Assembly (NCBI RefSeq): GCF_013359935.1
Contig: NZ_JABMCB010000169.1
Span: 1-64,000, forward strand
Length of the DNA stretch: 64,000 bases
Reading direction: 5' to 3'
DNA from: Paenibacillus xylanilyticus
GTDB lineage: Bacteria; Bacillota; Bacilli; Paenibacillales; Paenibacillaceae
Positions within the stretch are counted from its first letter, which is position 1. Every line of letters starts with the position of its first letter. A program made the position numbers and the translations under genes. Shown one piece after another: positions 7,929 to 16,909 of this stretch. The notes beneath the pieces were generated by a model. The model was given only the letters and a program-made list of their open reading frames with translations, ran no database searches and was not told the DNA's origin.

Positions 7929-8768
7929 TTATTCCTTCCACGATGTTTCACTTTGTAAATTAATCCATGAGTATCGATTATTCTGCTGTACTAGTCCCTC
8001 CATCATATTACGCTCACTCGTTAATGTTAAAAGCAAATATTTCGATTGGATGTTCTGAACATTTAGAAGCTCATACACTTGTGATAATGAAAAGTATCTT
8101 CTAGCTGCATATAATTTTACTTGCTCCATATCAATCTTTCCACTCCGTTGTATCAGATTCTTCCCTCCAAGCCTATATACAGCATCAGCATCAATGTATG
8201 GATTTGGAATTACTACACTTAGCCTTCCTATAGGTAAAGATACTTTGTACTGTTCTATTCGTAGCATCTCCTTAAATACGAGATTACGTATGGATTCCCA
8301 CTGTTCAACAAAGCTTGAGTAAATCCTTTTATAATGTTTCCATTGATCTAAAAGCCAGTATATGTTGTTTTTTGTGATGTTCTTTCTATACGCACAGAGT
8401 TCCTCTTCTCTGTGGCCACTATTAGCTCTAATCGGAGAAAATCTTAAGTATTGGTTGCTAGCTGTATAGAATTCTTGAAGTGATAATTTCTCTGACTCAT
8501 TTAGGTTGTTTAATTTAATTCGGACCACCTTAGATAGAACACCATGATTATCAAATAAGTCAAACAATTGCTGATTTTTCAAATCGTACTCTTTAGTTGC
8601 AATAAATTTGCCAACAACATTTTGTTCTGTCCACTCAAGTCTCTGAAGTCCAAGGGATGATTGATATTCACCAATCGCTTGTCTCAGCAATTGTACTTTT
8701 GCACCTGAACTGTGCATTTGCTCATAGTTTGATGATTGAACAAAATGAACGATTTTTTCTATGCTCAC
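7929..8768 (-). CDS. Protein of unknown function
   Basis: 279 residues from GTG 8768, with AAAGGAG nine bases upstream. I recognise no domain. It is mostly alpha-helical with many aromatic and basic residues, has no signal peptide, no membrane segment and no cysteine cluster. The region around residues 165-200 (RLSVVIPNPYIDADAVYRLGG) is the most motif-like. Its place between the transposition module and the defence cargo makes a transposon-related accessory role possible, but nothing in the sequence proves it. Confidence 0.65.
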   Translation of the reverse strand: MSIEKIVHFVQSSNYEQMHSSGAKVQLLRQAIGEYQSSLGLQRLEWTEQNVVGKFIATKEYDLKNQQLFDLFDNHGVLSKVVRIKLNNLNESEKLSLQEFYTASNQYLRFSPIRANSGHREEELCAYRKNITKNNIYWLLDQWKHYKRIYSSFVEQWESIRNLVFKEMLRIEQYKVSLPIGRLSVVIPNPYIDADAVYRLGGKNLIQRSGKIDMEQVKLYAARRYFSLSQVYELLNVQNIQSKYLLLTLTSERNMMEGLVQQNNRYSWINLQSETSWKE

Positions 8769-9209
8769 TAATCTATTCTCCTTTGCCTCAGCAGATTAGT
8801 GAGTGGTATTTACTATTTCTGTATATTTTATTCAAAGTAAAGAGTAGTGAGTATCGGAAGTTGGTCTCAATGTATGGATAAATGTGCCTATCTGTATCTA
8901 TGTTCCTAGTATTTCTTCTCATTTCATATAGTTTAATATGCCAACGGTATGAAGATATTTCTACTATGGATTGCTGCCTGATAACCCCCATTATTGAGCA
9001 AAACATCCAATCCAAGCTTTTTAATCGTACAAAAATATTCATTTTAACTTGTAGAATTCAATTCAATTATGTAATTGTTGTTGCCTTTCACCAAGCTAAA
9101 TGAGTCCTGAAATTGGGGTGGTCCACACCTGCTTGAACGTTATAATTTCTTTTATCACATATAAAGAATAAAGCCAACATATAAGCGTTGGCTTTTCATT
9201 AGAAATCGT
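8769..9209. other. Non-coding stretch of about 440 bp
   Basis: AT-rich, with only short overlapping open frames on both strands that lack ribosome sites. The promoter of the minus-strand gene at 7929-8768 must lie at its left edge. I see no repeat or RNA structure beyond the terminator at 9171-9194. Confidence 0.6.
9171..9194 (-). terminator. Hairpin after the small gene pair
   Basis: AAGCCAAC and GTTGGCTT arms with an 8-nt loop, T-rich on either side. It is placed just past the stop of the 54-codon gene at 9210. Confidence 0.6.
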
Positions 9210-9374
9210 TTATTTATCTTTGAGGAATGACGGCGTACCATAGTTTGCCTTTCGCTGGTAAACAACGGTCACTTCGCGATCAGGACCACCATCTAACGAA
9301 GGAGCCATGAGTTTCACTTTCGGGAGGTCGCCAACTCGCTGTTGTTTAATAAACTCTTCATTCGTTTTACTCAT
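9210..9374 (-). CDS. Small protein, 54 residues, unknown
   Basis: Starts MSKTNEEFIKQQ and ends TPSFLKDK. A clear GAGGGGG ribosome site six bases before the ATG, and a terminator-like hairpin after the stop, make it likely to be translated. It is soluble and basic with no cysteines. It directly follows another 54-codon frame (stop TAA one base before this ATG), suggesting a coupled pair. Function unknown; a remnant of a larger gene is possible. Confidence 0.55.
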   Translation of the reverse strand: MSKTNEEFIKQQRVGDLPKVKLMAPSLDGGPDREVTVVYQRKANYGTPSFLKDK

Positions 9375-9375
9375 T

Positions 9376-9540
9376 TTAATCCCCCTCATGGAGATAATTT
9401 AATGTGGTGATCGGTTCTTGATTTTCTTCATCTAAAGTAGCAAACTCTTCAATCGAAACCTCTTCCTGACCTCCGATATGAAGAGTGACACAATTTACCC
9501 AAAGGATAACATAATTCATGTGAAAATGACACTCTGCCAT
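9376..9540 (-). CDS. Possible small protein, 54 residues, unknown
   Basis: Reads MAECHFHMNYVILW at the start and ends in an acidic tail (LHEGD). Its last codons contain the ribosome site of the next small gene. No ribosome site is seen before its own ATG, so the start is doubtful. The tail is rich in Glu and the partner is basic, which would fit a pair of interacting small proteins, but this is speculation. Confidence 0.35.
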   Translation of the reverse strand: MAECHFHMNYVILWVNCVTLHIGGQEEVSIEEFATLDEENQEPITTLNYLHEGD

Positions 9541-9563
9541 ACTAATTGAATGTTACATTAAGA

Positions 9564-9598
9564 CAAAAAATACCGACCTTTCAACTTCAAAGGTCGGT
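9564..9598 (-). terminator. Hairpin with T-tract on minus strand
   Basis: ACCGACCTTT and AAAGGTCGGT arms, loop of seven, then TTTTTT on the minus strand. It would stop transcription arriving from the defence operon or from the tnsD relic before the small gene pair. Confidence 0.75.
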
Positions 9599-9734
9599 TT
9601 ACCCAGATCGGGAAAAGAAACAATGGTAATAACTGCATTATATCCACCCTATGTCGTTATGTACCGTATTCTGTTCTAACTCTATGTTTATCTGTGCATA
9701 AATGTAACAACGTTTTATTAATTAGCCCCTTTTC

Positions 9735-9866
9735 ACAAAAAAACCGTCGATCATTTTCAGATCAACGGTTAACGGTTCAAGAAAATTTTATTCAATCTCA
9801 TGTCTCGATAGTGAGTTCATACCAGCTTATACTCATCACATTTCCCAATAACAAACATTAAAAAGA
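9735..9866 (-). pseudogene. Relic of a second tnsD-like 3' end with its terminator
   Basis: This segment aligns by eye with 345-470. It has the same hairpin (ACCGTCGATC and GATCAACGGT), then ATGTCTCGA and the CTTAT-CTCATCAC stretch found in the last codons of tnsD. Read on the minus strand it gives a degraded version (MFVIGKCDEYKLV, stop) of the MLIMNNPSDENKML tail of TnsD. It is a fossil, not a gene. It suggests an earlier or related Tn7-like element ended near here. Confidence 0.6.
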
Positions 9867-9893
9867 ATTGTTAATTGAAAGAAATACAAGCTG

Positions 9894-11317
9894 TTATACA
9901 TTAAAGAAACCATATCTCCCTACTTCTTTGTTTTTTGTAAACTCAATGTAATTTATTTTTTTTAAAATAGATATTGGAGGTTTTTTATTTTCCAATATAA
10001 TTACTTGTCGTTTTGTTTGAGCTAATTCTTCAAAAAATTTGTTTTGCAGTTCTTCAGGCGTCTTATCTTCGTTTTCATCTTGTTCCTTATAGGAGGTTAC
10101 AGGGGAATCAAGGACAACAAATCCTGGGTGAGGCAAAGCGCTACTAATACAATATTCCATTAATCCTATAATAAAGGCTCCATAACTAATAGATCGGTAT
10201 CCTTTTCCAAATAACCTCCTTGCTTTTCCTGATATAAGAACATCTTTATTTTTAGGATCAAAATCAACAGTAGAAGAATCCGGAAAGTTCCAATCAGTCA
10301 AAAATCTTTGTATATGCACACACAATTCAGCTATTAATCCAGTGTAGTCCATTTCAACAGTTTGATTCTGTTCGTCTACTTTTGTTAAAACTAATTTACT
10401 TGCTATTAATTCTCTTTCATTCATCAGTTTTTCAATCGAGGATCGAAAACCAGAATATTCAATTATGTTTTTTTGCTTTTTTAGAAATGCTGTCAATTCC
10501 TCTTGAATGAATAGTATCTTTGGAGAGAGTTGCTCATCGAGTTTAATACTTATTTCTTCATACTTTAGATTAACATCTAAGGTTGATTCTAACAGTAAAG
10601 CTTTTTCACCTTCCATAGACTCAAGTGCATCATTAAGGTCTTTAAGATGACTATTTATTTTAAGAAGTTCTTTCGTATATGAGTCCTTCCTTTGTTTAAT
10701 TTCTACGTGGTCGCAATCTTCTGTATTTGTAATTAGTTGATTACAATGAGGACACCTTTCAAAGTCTAACATCGAAAAGTAATGATCCCCTTCAATCAAG
10801 AATGATAACCTTTTAATGTCAGTCTCATATTGTTCTTTCAGGAGATAAAATCTCTTGATTAATTGATTAGTAGAGAGTAGCCTAGACTCATTACTTTGAA
10901 TATTCTCCCAGAAGATCTTACGTTTTTCCGTTAATGTTTCGATTTCCGAACTTAATCCACTCCGTTTTAATAACAACTGTTCAATATCTCCAGATAAATT
11001 GTGGTCACTCTGTGGCAATTCTAATAATTTAATTTCCGCTTCTATATCCAAAATTAGTTTATTAATAATATCTATTTGAGCATTAAAAAAACCATTTTGG
11101 TTGTCAGTCTTTACTGTATTTCGTGTTACAGAATCATCTTTATTTGAGATGATAAGCTTAAAAATAGATTCCTCTGCGGTTTGGTTGTTATTTTTAGATT
11201 GAATTGGTGAGTTCTTTGAAATGATCTCAACCTCATTAATAAGAATATAATCGTTAAAACTACGGTAGCTGAACCTTTGAGTTTCCTTAGTTCCCTTGTT
11301 TTTAATTGACAGATTGT
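9894..11317 (-). pseudogene. ABC-3C ATPase, C-terminal part, separated by IS30-family insertion
   Basis: The larger part of an SMC/Rad50-like ATPase. It has long coiled coils, a central CPHCNQLI plus a further Cys/His pair resembling a zinc hook, a signature-like GYRSISYGAF stretch and Walker B FVVLDSPV. Its N-terminus with Walker A is at 12379-12802. Joining 12379 to 11317 gives 1848 bases, exactly 616 codons, and a continuous frame through the junction (RLYNLSIKN). The intact product would be 615 residues. Interrupted as it stands, so the defence system is probably inactive in this copy. Confidence 0.82.
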
Positions 11318-12378
11318 AATATGAAGTGCGACACCCGCTGGAAATAAATAAAAAATGGCCCATGGCCGGATTCGTGTAGAATGAAGTCACCACAACAACC
11401 ATTCACACAAGGAGAATCCACCATGAGCTACAGACATCTTAGCATAATCGAGCGCAGCAAGCTAGAAATCCTCCATCGGCAAGGTCAAAGTTCAAGAGGC
11501 ATCGCAAAAGAATTAGGAAGACATCCTTCGACGATTTGTCGTGAATTGAATCGTGCTACTTCATCGCAAGCCTATCAGGCAGAACAGGCTCAGAGCGCGT
11601 ATGAGGAGCGTCGTAAGGCTTCTGTCTCACCTGGTAAATGGTCCGAAGTCTTAGCTATTTCCTTGGAGGAAAAACTGCAGGCAACGTGGTCTCCGGAACA
11701 GATCACGGAACGTTTCCGCATCCAAGGCCTGCCGTCGGTCTCCTTTAAAACCATCTATCGTTGGCTCTATGCCGGACGTCTAGTTCGAGGCGTGTTACAG
11801 GTCCTTCGACACAAAGGGAAGCGTCAGAAACCCACAGAAACTCGCGGTAAATTCGCTATCGGCAGATCCATTTCGGATCGCCCCAATGAGGTTCGTTCCC
11901 GAGAAACGTTTGGGCACTGGGAACTGGATACCGTCGTATCAGGTCGTGGGAAAAGTAAAGGATGCGTAGCCACGCTCATTGAACGCAAAACCCGGCTGTA
12001 TACCGCCATTCTCATGCCGGATCGTACCGCTTTGTCCATGGAAATTGCGCTTGGTGTAGCCATCTCCCAGTACCCTAAAGGCACCTTCCTTACAGCCACG
12101 GCTGACAGAGGCAAGGAATTTGCTTGCTATGCAAACCTGGAAGACACACATGGCTTTCACGTCTATTTTGCTGACCCGTATTCTTCCTGGCAACGCGGTT
12201 CCAACGAAAATGGGAATGGACTACTGCGGGAGTTTCATCCCAAGGGCACCGACTTCGCTCAAGTAGAGGATGAAGATCTCGGCCACTCACTGGATCTGAT
12301 TAACCACAGACCCCGAAAATGCTTGGGCTGGAGAACCGCTCACGAATCTTTCACAGAGGAACTGTCGCACTTGGTTTG
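11318..12378 (+). mobile_element. IS30-family insertion sequence
   Basis: About 1.06 kb with imperfect terminal repeats sharing AAGTGCGACA six bases from each end. The flanks are AATTGACAGATTGT on the left and ACAATCTGTCAATT on the right, exact inverse copies. The target was therefore a 28-bp perfect palindrome, which matches the known preference of IS30 for palindromic targets. No direct duplication remains visible with these boundaries, so the edges could shift by a few bases. Confidence 0.85.
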
Positions 12379-12379
12379 A
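11423..12379 (+). CDS. IS30-family transposase
   Basis: 318 residues from ATG 11423 (AAGGAG upstream). The N-terminal helix-turn-helix (LEILHRQGQSSRGIAKELG, then RHPSTICREL) is typical of the family. The catalytic DDE core is at HWELDTVV, TADRGKEF and NGLLREF. The frame looks intact, so the element may be active. The stop codon TGA lies at the very edge of the right terminal repeat, its last base being the first of the flank. Confidence 0.92.
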   Translation: MSYRHLSIIERSKLEILHRQGQSSRGIAKELGRHPSTICRELNRATSSQAYQAEQAQSAYEERRKASVSPGKWSEVLAISLEEKLQATWSPEQITERFRIQGLPSVSFKTIYRWLYAGRLVRGVLQVLRHKGKRQKPTETRGKFAIGRSISDRPNEVRSRETFGHWELDTVVSGRGKSKGCVATLIERKTRLYTAILMPDRTALSMEIALGVAISQYPKGTFLTATADRGKEFACYANLEDTHGFHVYFADPYSSWQRGSNENGNGLLREFHPKGTDFAQVEDEDLGHSLDLINHRPRKCLGWRTAHESFTEELSHLV

Positions 12380-12802
12380 CAATCTGTCAATTACAAATAA
12401 CTCTGTGTTTATAAAGCCAGACAACTTCATGAGAAAACTGGATACGCTTTCTTTCTTCGCATGCTTTTGAGCTAATTCTGTAAATTTGCTATTAGATTCA
12501 ATTTCCGAAATAGCTGAGTTATATTTTTTAACTTTTCCCCCTGTCAGTCCTCTCTCAAGAGTATAGACTTGGTTATTACGGCTGATTATCTCAAGCTGGA
12601 CAGTGTGATACTCCTTAGCTTCATCGATGGGTTCAGGTAACTCGGTACCACCTAACATAAAGTTAATACATTCAAAAATATAAGTTTTCCCTGTATTCGA
12701 CGGGCCTGCAATCACATTCAATCCACTCTTAAACGAAACCTCTGAAGCTTTCTCATCATTCCCTATAATTCGGAGCTTTCTAAGTTCAAAGCCGTAAATC
12801 AT
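12379..12802 (-). pseudogene. ABC-3C ATPase, N-terminal part
   Basis: First 141 codons of the split ATPase, with Walker A AGPSNTGKT at residues 32-40, typical of SMC-like ATPases that sense or load on nucleic acid. The start overlaps the stop of the middle-component gene (ATGA) and has AAGGAG before it. The open frame now reads into the insertion sequence and would make a truncated P-loop fragment of about 170 residues. See the entry at 9894-11317 for the reconstruction. Confidence 0.82.
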
Positions 12803-13305
12803 TCAAGACCACTCCTTGTAAGAGCTTCGTACATAAACTCTCCTCCCCAACTTCCAAGTTTATTATCAATATATCCTTTTAGTTCTTCATCCGAGTATTC
12901 TGAAAAAAATTGACTAACCCAAAATGCATTGTTCCGTAATAACTTATAATACTCAGACTCAAAAAGATCTAGAAAAGCATTTGATAATTCCGTGGCTATA
13001 TAAGAAACACCATTTCCCCCAAAAACAATTTCTAATAAGGTTCTACTGTACATTAAATCCAACCCATCTTGCATAGCTTTCCTTCGAACAACAATTTCTC
13101 CTGAACGATGAGGAGTAGCGGGGTGAATTGAATCCGGTGAATTGGGATCACCGATATCCCTGGTATGTAATACTAAGTAATCGTAGTAAACCAATCTTTG
13201 CAAATCGAGATAAGCCGGCTGATTCACTGATAATATGATTAAAGCTCTTAATCCAATCTCCAATGGAGAATTAAAAGCCATATCATTCGCCGAATGCTCT
13301 GCCAT
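12799..13305 (-). CDS. ABC-3C system middle component
   Basis: About 168 residues from ATG 13305, which overlaps the upstream stop as TAATG; an ATG at 13317 is the alternative. The sequence has the pattern of the middle component of ABC three-component conflict systems: N-terminal helices, SPDSIHPATPHRSGEIVVRR, then DLMYSRTLL. In that family (Krishnan, Aravind and colleagues) this protein links the ATPase to the effector. It is in an operon with both partners, with overlapping ends. Soluble, single domain. Confidence 0.75.
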   Translation of the reverse strand: MAEHSANDMAFNSPLEIGLRALIILSVNQPAYLDLQRLVYYDYLVLHTRDIGDPNSPDSIHPATPHRSGEIVVRRKAMQDGLDLMYSRTLLEIVFGGNGVSYIATELSNAFLDLFESEYYKLLRNNAFWVSQFFSEYSDEELKGYIDNKLGSWGGEFMYEALTRSGLE

Positions 13306-14405
13306 TAGTTCACCCATTTCTTAATTTCGTCTTCATTAGCCAGATGATGGCATATCCCTGCCAAATCATTACCCTTCAGTGAATTGTATAGAGGATAACT
13401 CGGTACATTTAGGTTTCGAGCTGCTAGACAAACTTTTTTGACTCTCTCAAATCCATCTTCATGTTCAGACTCAAGTATATCTATTATGCCATCGTAAACT
13501 TCTTCCTTCAGCTCTTTAAAAGCATCTACACCAGGAGGAAGTGTATCTCTTTCAAACCTCATTAGTGATTCAGCAGAATAAAAAGATTTCCTTTGCCTTT
13601 CAAAATGGTTAAAAAAGTTATGATGTTCAGGAAGCTCTTTAACAATAATCCGCTTTACTTTATGACTATCAGAATATGCCTCAAGGAGCTTCGTAATGTA
13701 TAACAACTCATCTTCTGCAATTTGTTCAGGAGGAAGCACTGGCTGAGGCCGGTTCTTTTGAAGTCCACCAAACCTATAAGGGAAATATCTAGTTTGAGCA
13801 TGTTGTTCGATTAATCTTTGTGGTTCAACACTATCAATAATAGTGAAATCGAAGGAGGTAACATAATCAGAGAAATCTCCTTGTAATTCAATATTCTGCT
13901 TAATGGTAATCTTTTTCTTACACTTTGTTTCCCAGTTTGCTATGAGTCCTTTTCTTAGAGATTCAGGCTCATCTATTAAATCTCCTAAAGTTGTAGATAC
14001 ACCTTTTGGGGCTACGAAGTAATACTTTCTAGGAACAGTATATTTACCAATATAAGTGTAGTAACAAAGTTTTCCAAGTTCTATCCAAATATTGCTGGGA
14101 GTAAGAGCATTATCGTAATGCTTGCATTGATAATTATCCCATATAAGTTGCTCCTTCTTGTCATAGACTGAATATGCAACTACATCTCTACCCATATCAC
14201 CGGCTCCCCCACAGCGGCGAACCTTTACATATGTCTGAGCAAGATATCCTGTAGCCCATTCACAAACTAAATCTTCAAAGTCATCTTCGGAAATAACTTG
14301 TAATCTTTTAATCGGTTCAATAGTCTTTCCTAAGAGTAAATCCGCATTTGTGATTTTCTTCTGAATAACAGGAATTGGTATCTCTAATTCTTCCTCATCG
14401 TTCAC
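13305..14405 (-). CDS. ABC-3C effector with restriction-endonuclease-like nuclease domain
   Basis: 366 residues from GTG 14405 (GGAG nine bases upstream). The N-terminal part (about 40-120) has a PD-(D/E)xK-type core: DFEDLVCEWA helix, GRDVVAY, then YQCKHYD. The C-terminal half (about 225-366) matches the helical dimerisation region of ABC-3C effectors (YITKLLEAYSDSHKVK, then FFNHFERQRKSFYSAES). By family logic the ATPase senses invasion and releases this nuclease on DNA. It is the first gene of the operon. With the ATPase broken, an unrestrained nuclease would be expected to be harmful, so control may need only the middle component. Confidence 0.78.
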   Translation of the reverse strand: MNDEEELEIPIPVIQKKITNADLLLGKTIEPIKRLQVISEDDFEDLVCEWATGYLAQTYVKVRRCGGAGDMGRDVVAYSVYDKKEQLIWDNYQCKHYDNALTPSNIWIELGKLCYYTYIGKYTVPRKYYFVAPKGVSTTLGDLIDEPESLRKGLIANWETKCKKKITIKQNIELQGDFSDYVTSFDFTIIDSVEPQRLIEQHAQTRYFPYRFGGLQKNRPQPVLPPEQIAEDELLYITKLLEAYSDSHKVKRIIVKELPEHHNFFNHFERQRKSFYSAESLMRFERDTLPPGVDAFKELKEEVYDGIIDILESEHEDGFERVKKVCLAARNLNVPSYPLYNSLKGNDLAGICHHLANEDEIKKWVN

Positions 14406-14780
14406 ATTTGTTCACTCCAATCTATACAATATTTAGTAAAATAGTACCACATGCAGCCAGTATAATCACCTAAATATTCCATCAATTGAGAGGTGGTATT
14501 ATGATATTTGTAACACACAAAACGAAAAAGCTAAATTAAAGTCTGTTGTGTCTGATATGACATGGATTAAGGGGATTTCTCGAATCATATGTTATAAAAC
14601 ATGTTACATATTTGCAACTGACATTAACAGTACAAATTCTTATAATTCCTATATAAAACTTGAGTTTTATGTAGTCCTATGTGTTATTCTTATCTGCTAA
14701 CACTTTCAACAAACGAAAATCCAAATATACAATTGTGATTTTGCATGCGTTAAGATATAACTGAAGTGAGGTGATAAAAC
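14406..14780. promoter_or_regulatory. Intergenic region before the first MarR gene
   Basis: Holds the outward promoter of the defence operon on the left and the marR-like promoter on the right. ATAAAACT (14653-14660) mirrors AGTTTTAT (14663-14670). TTGAGT (14660-14665) and TGTTAT (14682-14687) at 16-bp spacing could be -35 and -10 boxes overlapping that repeat. TTGCAACTGACAT at 14612-14624 is a weaker match to the TTGCAA-type repeat seen before other arsenic operons. An 11-codon frame with a good ribosome site (ATG at about 14501) is probably a truncated remnant. Confidence 0.5.
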
Positions 14781-15230
14781 ATGGAAAATGTACGCGAGTT
14801 GTTCCAAATCATGACCAGACGGTTTGGTCTGCTCAATAAGAATTGTTGTACCGTGGGAGCTATTGATGTGTCGCCGGCCCAAAGTCATATATTGTATGAG
14901 GTAGATCGTCAGCACAATCCCTCCATGCAGCAAATTGCCGACACTTTAGGAACAGATATTACAACCTTCAGTAGACAGGTTCAATCCTTGGTGAAGCTTA
15001 AGTTACTTAACAAAGCACCAGATTCTACAGATAGACGTGTATATCTACTCTCACTTACAACCGAAGGGAAGTTTGTTGCAACCACTATTGATCAGCAAAT
15101 GAGTGCCTATCTAGATGAAATCTTTTCGCATATGAGTGGATTTGAGAAGGAGATGGTGATTAACTCAATTAAACTGTTGAATAAAGCAATGCTTCAATCT
15201 GATAACTGTTGTCAACCTGTGAAGGGATAA
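14781..15230 (+). CDS. MarR-family regulator with vicinal cysteine pairs (paralogue 1)
   Basis: 149 residues, a winged-helix MarR fold (recognition region about 45-100: SMQQIADTLGTDITTFSRQVQSL, wing DSTDRRVYLLSLT). C22-C23 (KNCCTVG) near the dimer-forming N-terminus and a second CC at 143-144 are unusual for MarR and are shared with the paralogue at 36087-36545. Vicinal thiols suggest trivalent-arsenic sensing; this is inference. It converges with the arsL operon and marks the left border of the arsenic region. Confidence 0.85.
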   Translation: MENVRELFQIMTRRFGLLNKNCCTVGAIDVSPAQSHILYEVDRQHNPSMQQIADTLGTDITTFSRQVQSLVKLKLLNKAPDSTDRRVYLLSLTTEGKFVATTIDQQMSAYLDEIFSHMSGFEKEMVINSIKLLNKAMLQSDNCCQPVKG

Positions 15231-15305
15231 ACACACACTCTAACTCCTCCTACAGTCACAGATTTTTTAAGATATCTATTATCTGGCTTATGTTACATAC
15301 AACAA

Positions 15306-15333
15306 AAGACCACCGAGGTCTCTCGGCGGTCTT
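15306..15333. terminator. Terminator between converging marR-like and arsenic operon
   Basis: AAGACCACCGAG and CTCGGCGGTCTT arms, T-rich on the minus side (TTTTG). It ends the long minus-strand operon. Confidence 0.8.
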
Positions 15334-15339
15334 CATACA

Positions 15340-15747
15340 TTACTGTAGTGTGTACTTGGAACGTAAAGCTTTCTCGAGATGTTCATATTCAACCTGTTCC
15401 GCAAAACTCATAAGCTCACCATTAATGACAACGGCAGGTGTAGCAAACTCGATGAGCTTATCTGACTGTATATGTGCAAAACCTCGCTCTTCGAATAGAG
15501 ATCTTAACTTCCGTTTTGCAAGCGCTCGATCCATAGGTAGGGAATAATCATACACATGAATAGTAACTTCGTTTTCAAATGTCTCTTTTAATTTTTGCTT
15601 AATTTCAGTATATACACTCAAAGAAGCGGAATAGTCTGGAGTAGAGCAGCAATCGGCAGATTCTAACCCATTTTCATCACAACAATCTGTTGTTTGCTGA
15701 CTATTTATATTTGGAAAGAGTTCGATAGAGTTTTTTGTATTCAACAT
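15340..15747 (-). CDS. Cys-rich thioredoxin-fold-like protein of the arsL operon
   Basis: 135 residues with GAGGAGG before the ATG. The N-terminal tail carries two vicinal pairs, C22-C23 (TDCCDE) and C33-C34 (ADCCST). The rest resembles a small thioredoxin/ArsD-like fold ending in IEFATPAVVINGELMS, which fits the cis-Pro strand of such folds, but without a CxxC active site. A role in binding or handing over As(III) to the pathway enzymes is plausible but unproven. Last gene of the operon. Confidence 0.65.
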   Translation of the reverse strand: MLNTKNSIELFPNINSQQTTDCCDENGLESADCCSTPDYSASLSVYTEIKQKLKETFENEVTIHVYDYSLPMDRALAKRKLRSLFEERGFAHIQSDKLIEFATPAVVINGELMSFAEQVEYEHLEKALRSKYTLQ

Positions 15748-15762
15748 ATGTTCCTCCTCACT

Positions 15763-16878
15763 TTAAGAAGTTACTTTCATCCGATGAGTCGGTTGTGGAG
15801 GCAGTGGACTAAAACATTCGTGGTACGTTTGATCCCAAACCGTTTCCAGGTCCTGATCAATGGAGGCAATCGCATCCGATACGACTAAGTCCAGAAGTCC
15901 CGGTGAAGCTTCAATCCTAATGTTCAGAACGACCCGGTACTGATTACCCATTTGTGAGTAGCTATTGGTGTATATAGGTGCTGCACCTGTTTGAACAACA
16001 CTTGCTTTGACATAGCCTGTATCATTACCAGCATGTACCTTCAGATGCGCTACGGCCATCTTTTCCCTCAAAAAATGCCCGTTTAATTTACTTAAAAGTC
16101 CATCTACCCACTGCTGAGGATCGAATGCTTTTCCATCCGAATGCTTCACGTCACCCAGCATATTCATCCACGCAAGCTTGGCTTCCCCTTCAGCATACAC
16201 ACTGTAATCAATATCCAAAAGTTTGTGGCCGCTTGGAATTGTACTATTCCATAAATCGAGTAGAGGGGCTAAGTTAACACCTGTAGTCGCTGAGATCGGC
16301 TGTATGATTGAATTCGGATAGCGTTGATGAAGATACGTGACCACTCTATCCATCTCTTCTTCCGTGTATTGATCCAGTTTATTTACAGCAATAATATCTG
16401 CCTCGGCCAACTGCTTCTCAAAAATATAACTAACCGATTGAGAAAATAGAAGACGTCCTGCTTCTTCTTCATTTAATTCAGCCAACAATCTAGCCGGATC
16501 AACCACAATAGTCAAGGGTACCGTTGTGAACTCGTTAGCATAATTCTGTTTTAAGGGCTGAATGACCGTTGCAGCGAGATCCGTGCAACTACCAACGGCT
16601 TCACAAATGATGTAATCAGGTTTCTTTTCTAAAGTAAGTTGGTTCAAATGTTCATACAAGTCTTCAAACCGACAGCAGAAACATCCCCCTGTTACTTCTT
16701 TGGTTTCCAGTCCACTGATTTGTGCGAGTTCAGTATCAATTAATTCTTTCCCTTGATCGTTAGTAATGATGGCGACCTGTTTCCCCTGCTCTTGTAAAAC
16801 TTTGGCCATTTGTATCATTGTTGTTGTTTTCCCCGCTCCTAGGAAGCCACCTAACAACACCATTTGGACCTTTTTCAT
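15763..16878 (-). CDS. CobW/COG0523-family GTPase
   Basis: 371 residues with P-loop GGFLGAGKTTT (about 9-19), the family's metal-binding GGCFCCR motif (CxCC, about 64-70), the NKLD guanine-specificity motif and a C-terminal CobW_C domain. COG0523 proteins are metallochaperones for zinc, cobalt and similar metals. Here it sits directly after an aquaporin in the putative arsinothricin operon. It could supply a metal to an enzyme or handle arsenite through CxCC. Substrate unknown. The ribosome site GAGGAGG is strong. Confidence 0.85.
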   Translation of the reverse strand: MKKVQMVLLGGFLGAGKTTTMIQMAKVLQEQGKQVAIITNDQGKELIDTELAQISGLETKEVTGGCFCCRFEDLYEHLNQLTLEKKPDYIICEAVGSCTDLAATVIQPLKQNYANEFTTVPLTIVVDPARLLAELNEEEAGRLLFSQSVSYIFEKQLAEADIIAVNKLDQYTEEEMDRVVTYLHQRYPNSIIQPISATTGVNLAPLLDLWNSTIPSGHKLLDIDYSVYAEGEAKLAWMNMLGDVKHSDGKAFDPQQWVDGLLSKLNGHFLREKMAVAHLKVHAGNDTGYVKASVVQTGAAPIYTNSYSQMGNQYRVVLNIRIEASPGLLDLVVSDAIASIDQDLETVWDQTYHECFSPLPPQPTHRMKVTS

Positions 16879-16909
16879 ATAAACGCTCCTCCTCTTTCAT
16901 TCAAAATGG

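Noticed and set aside
8788..9103. Overlapping open frames on both strands
   Set aside because: No ribosome sites, AT-rich composition and no recognisable motif; treated as non-coding.
15209..15547. Plus-strand frame after the first MarR gene
   Set aside because: Runs through the terminator and antisense to the Cys-rich gene; a shadow.
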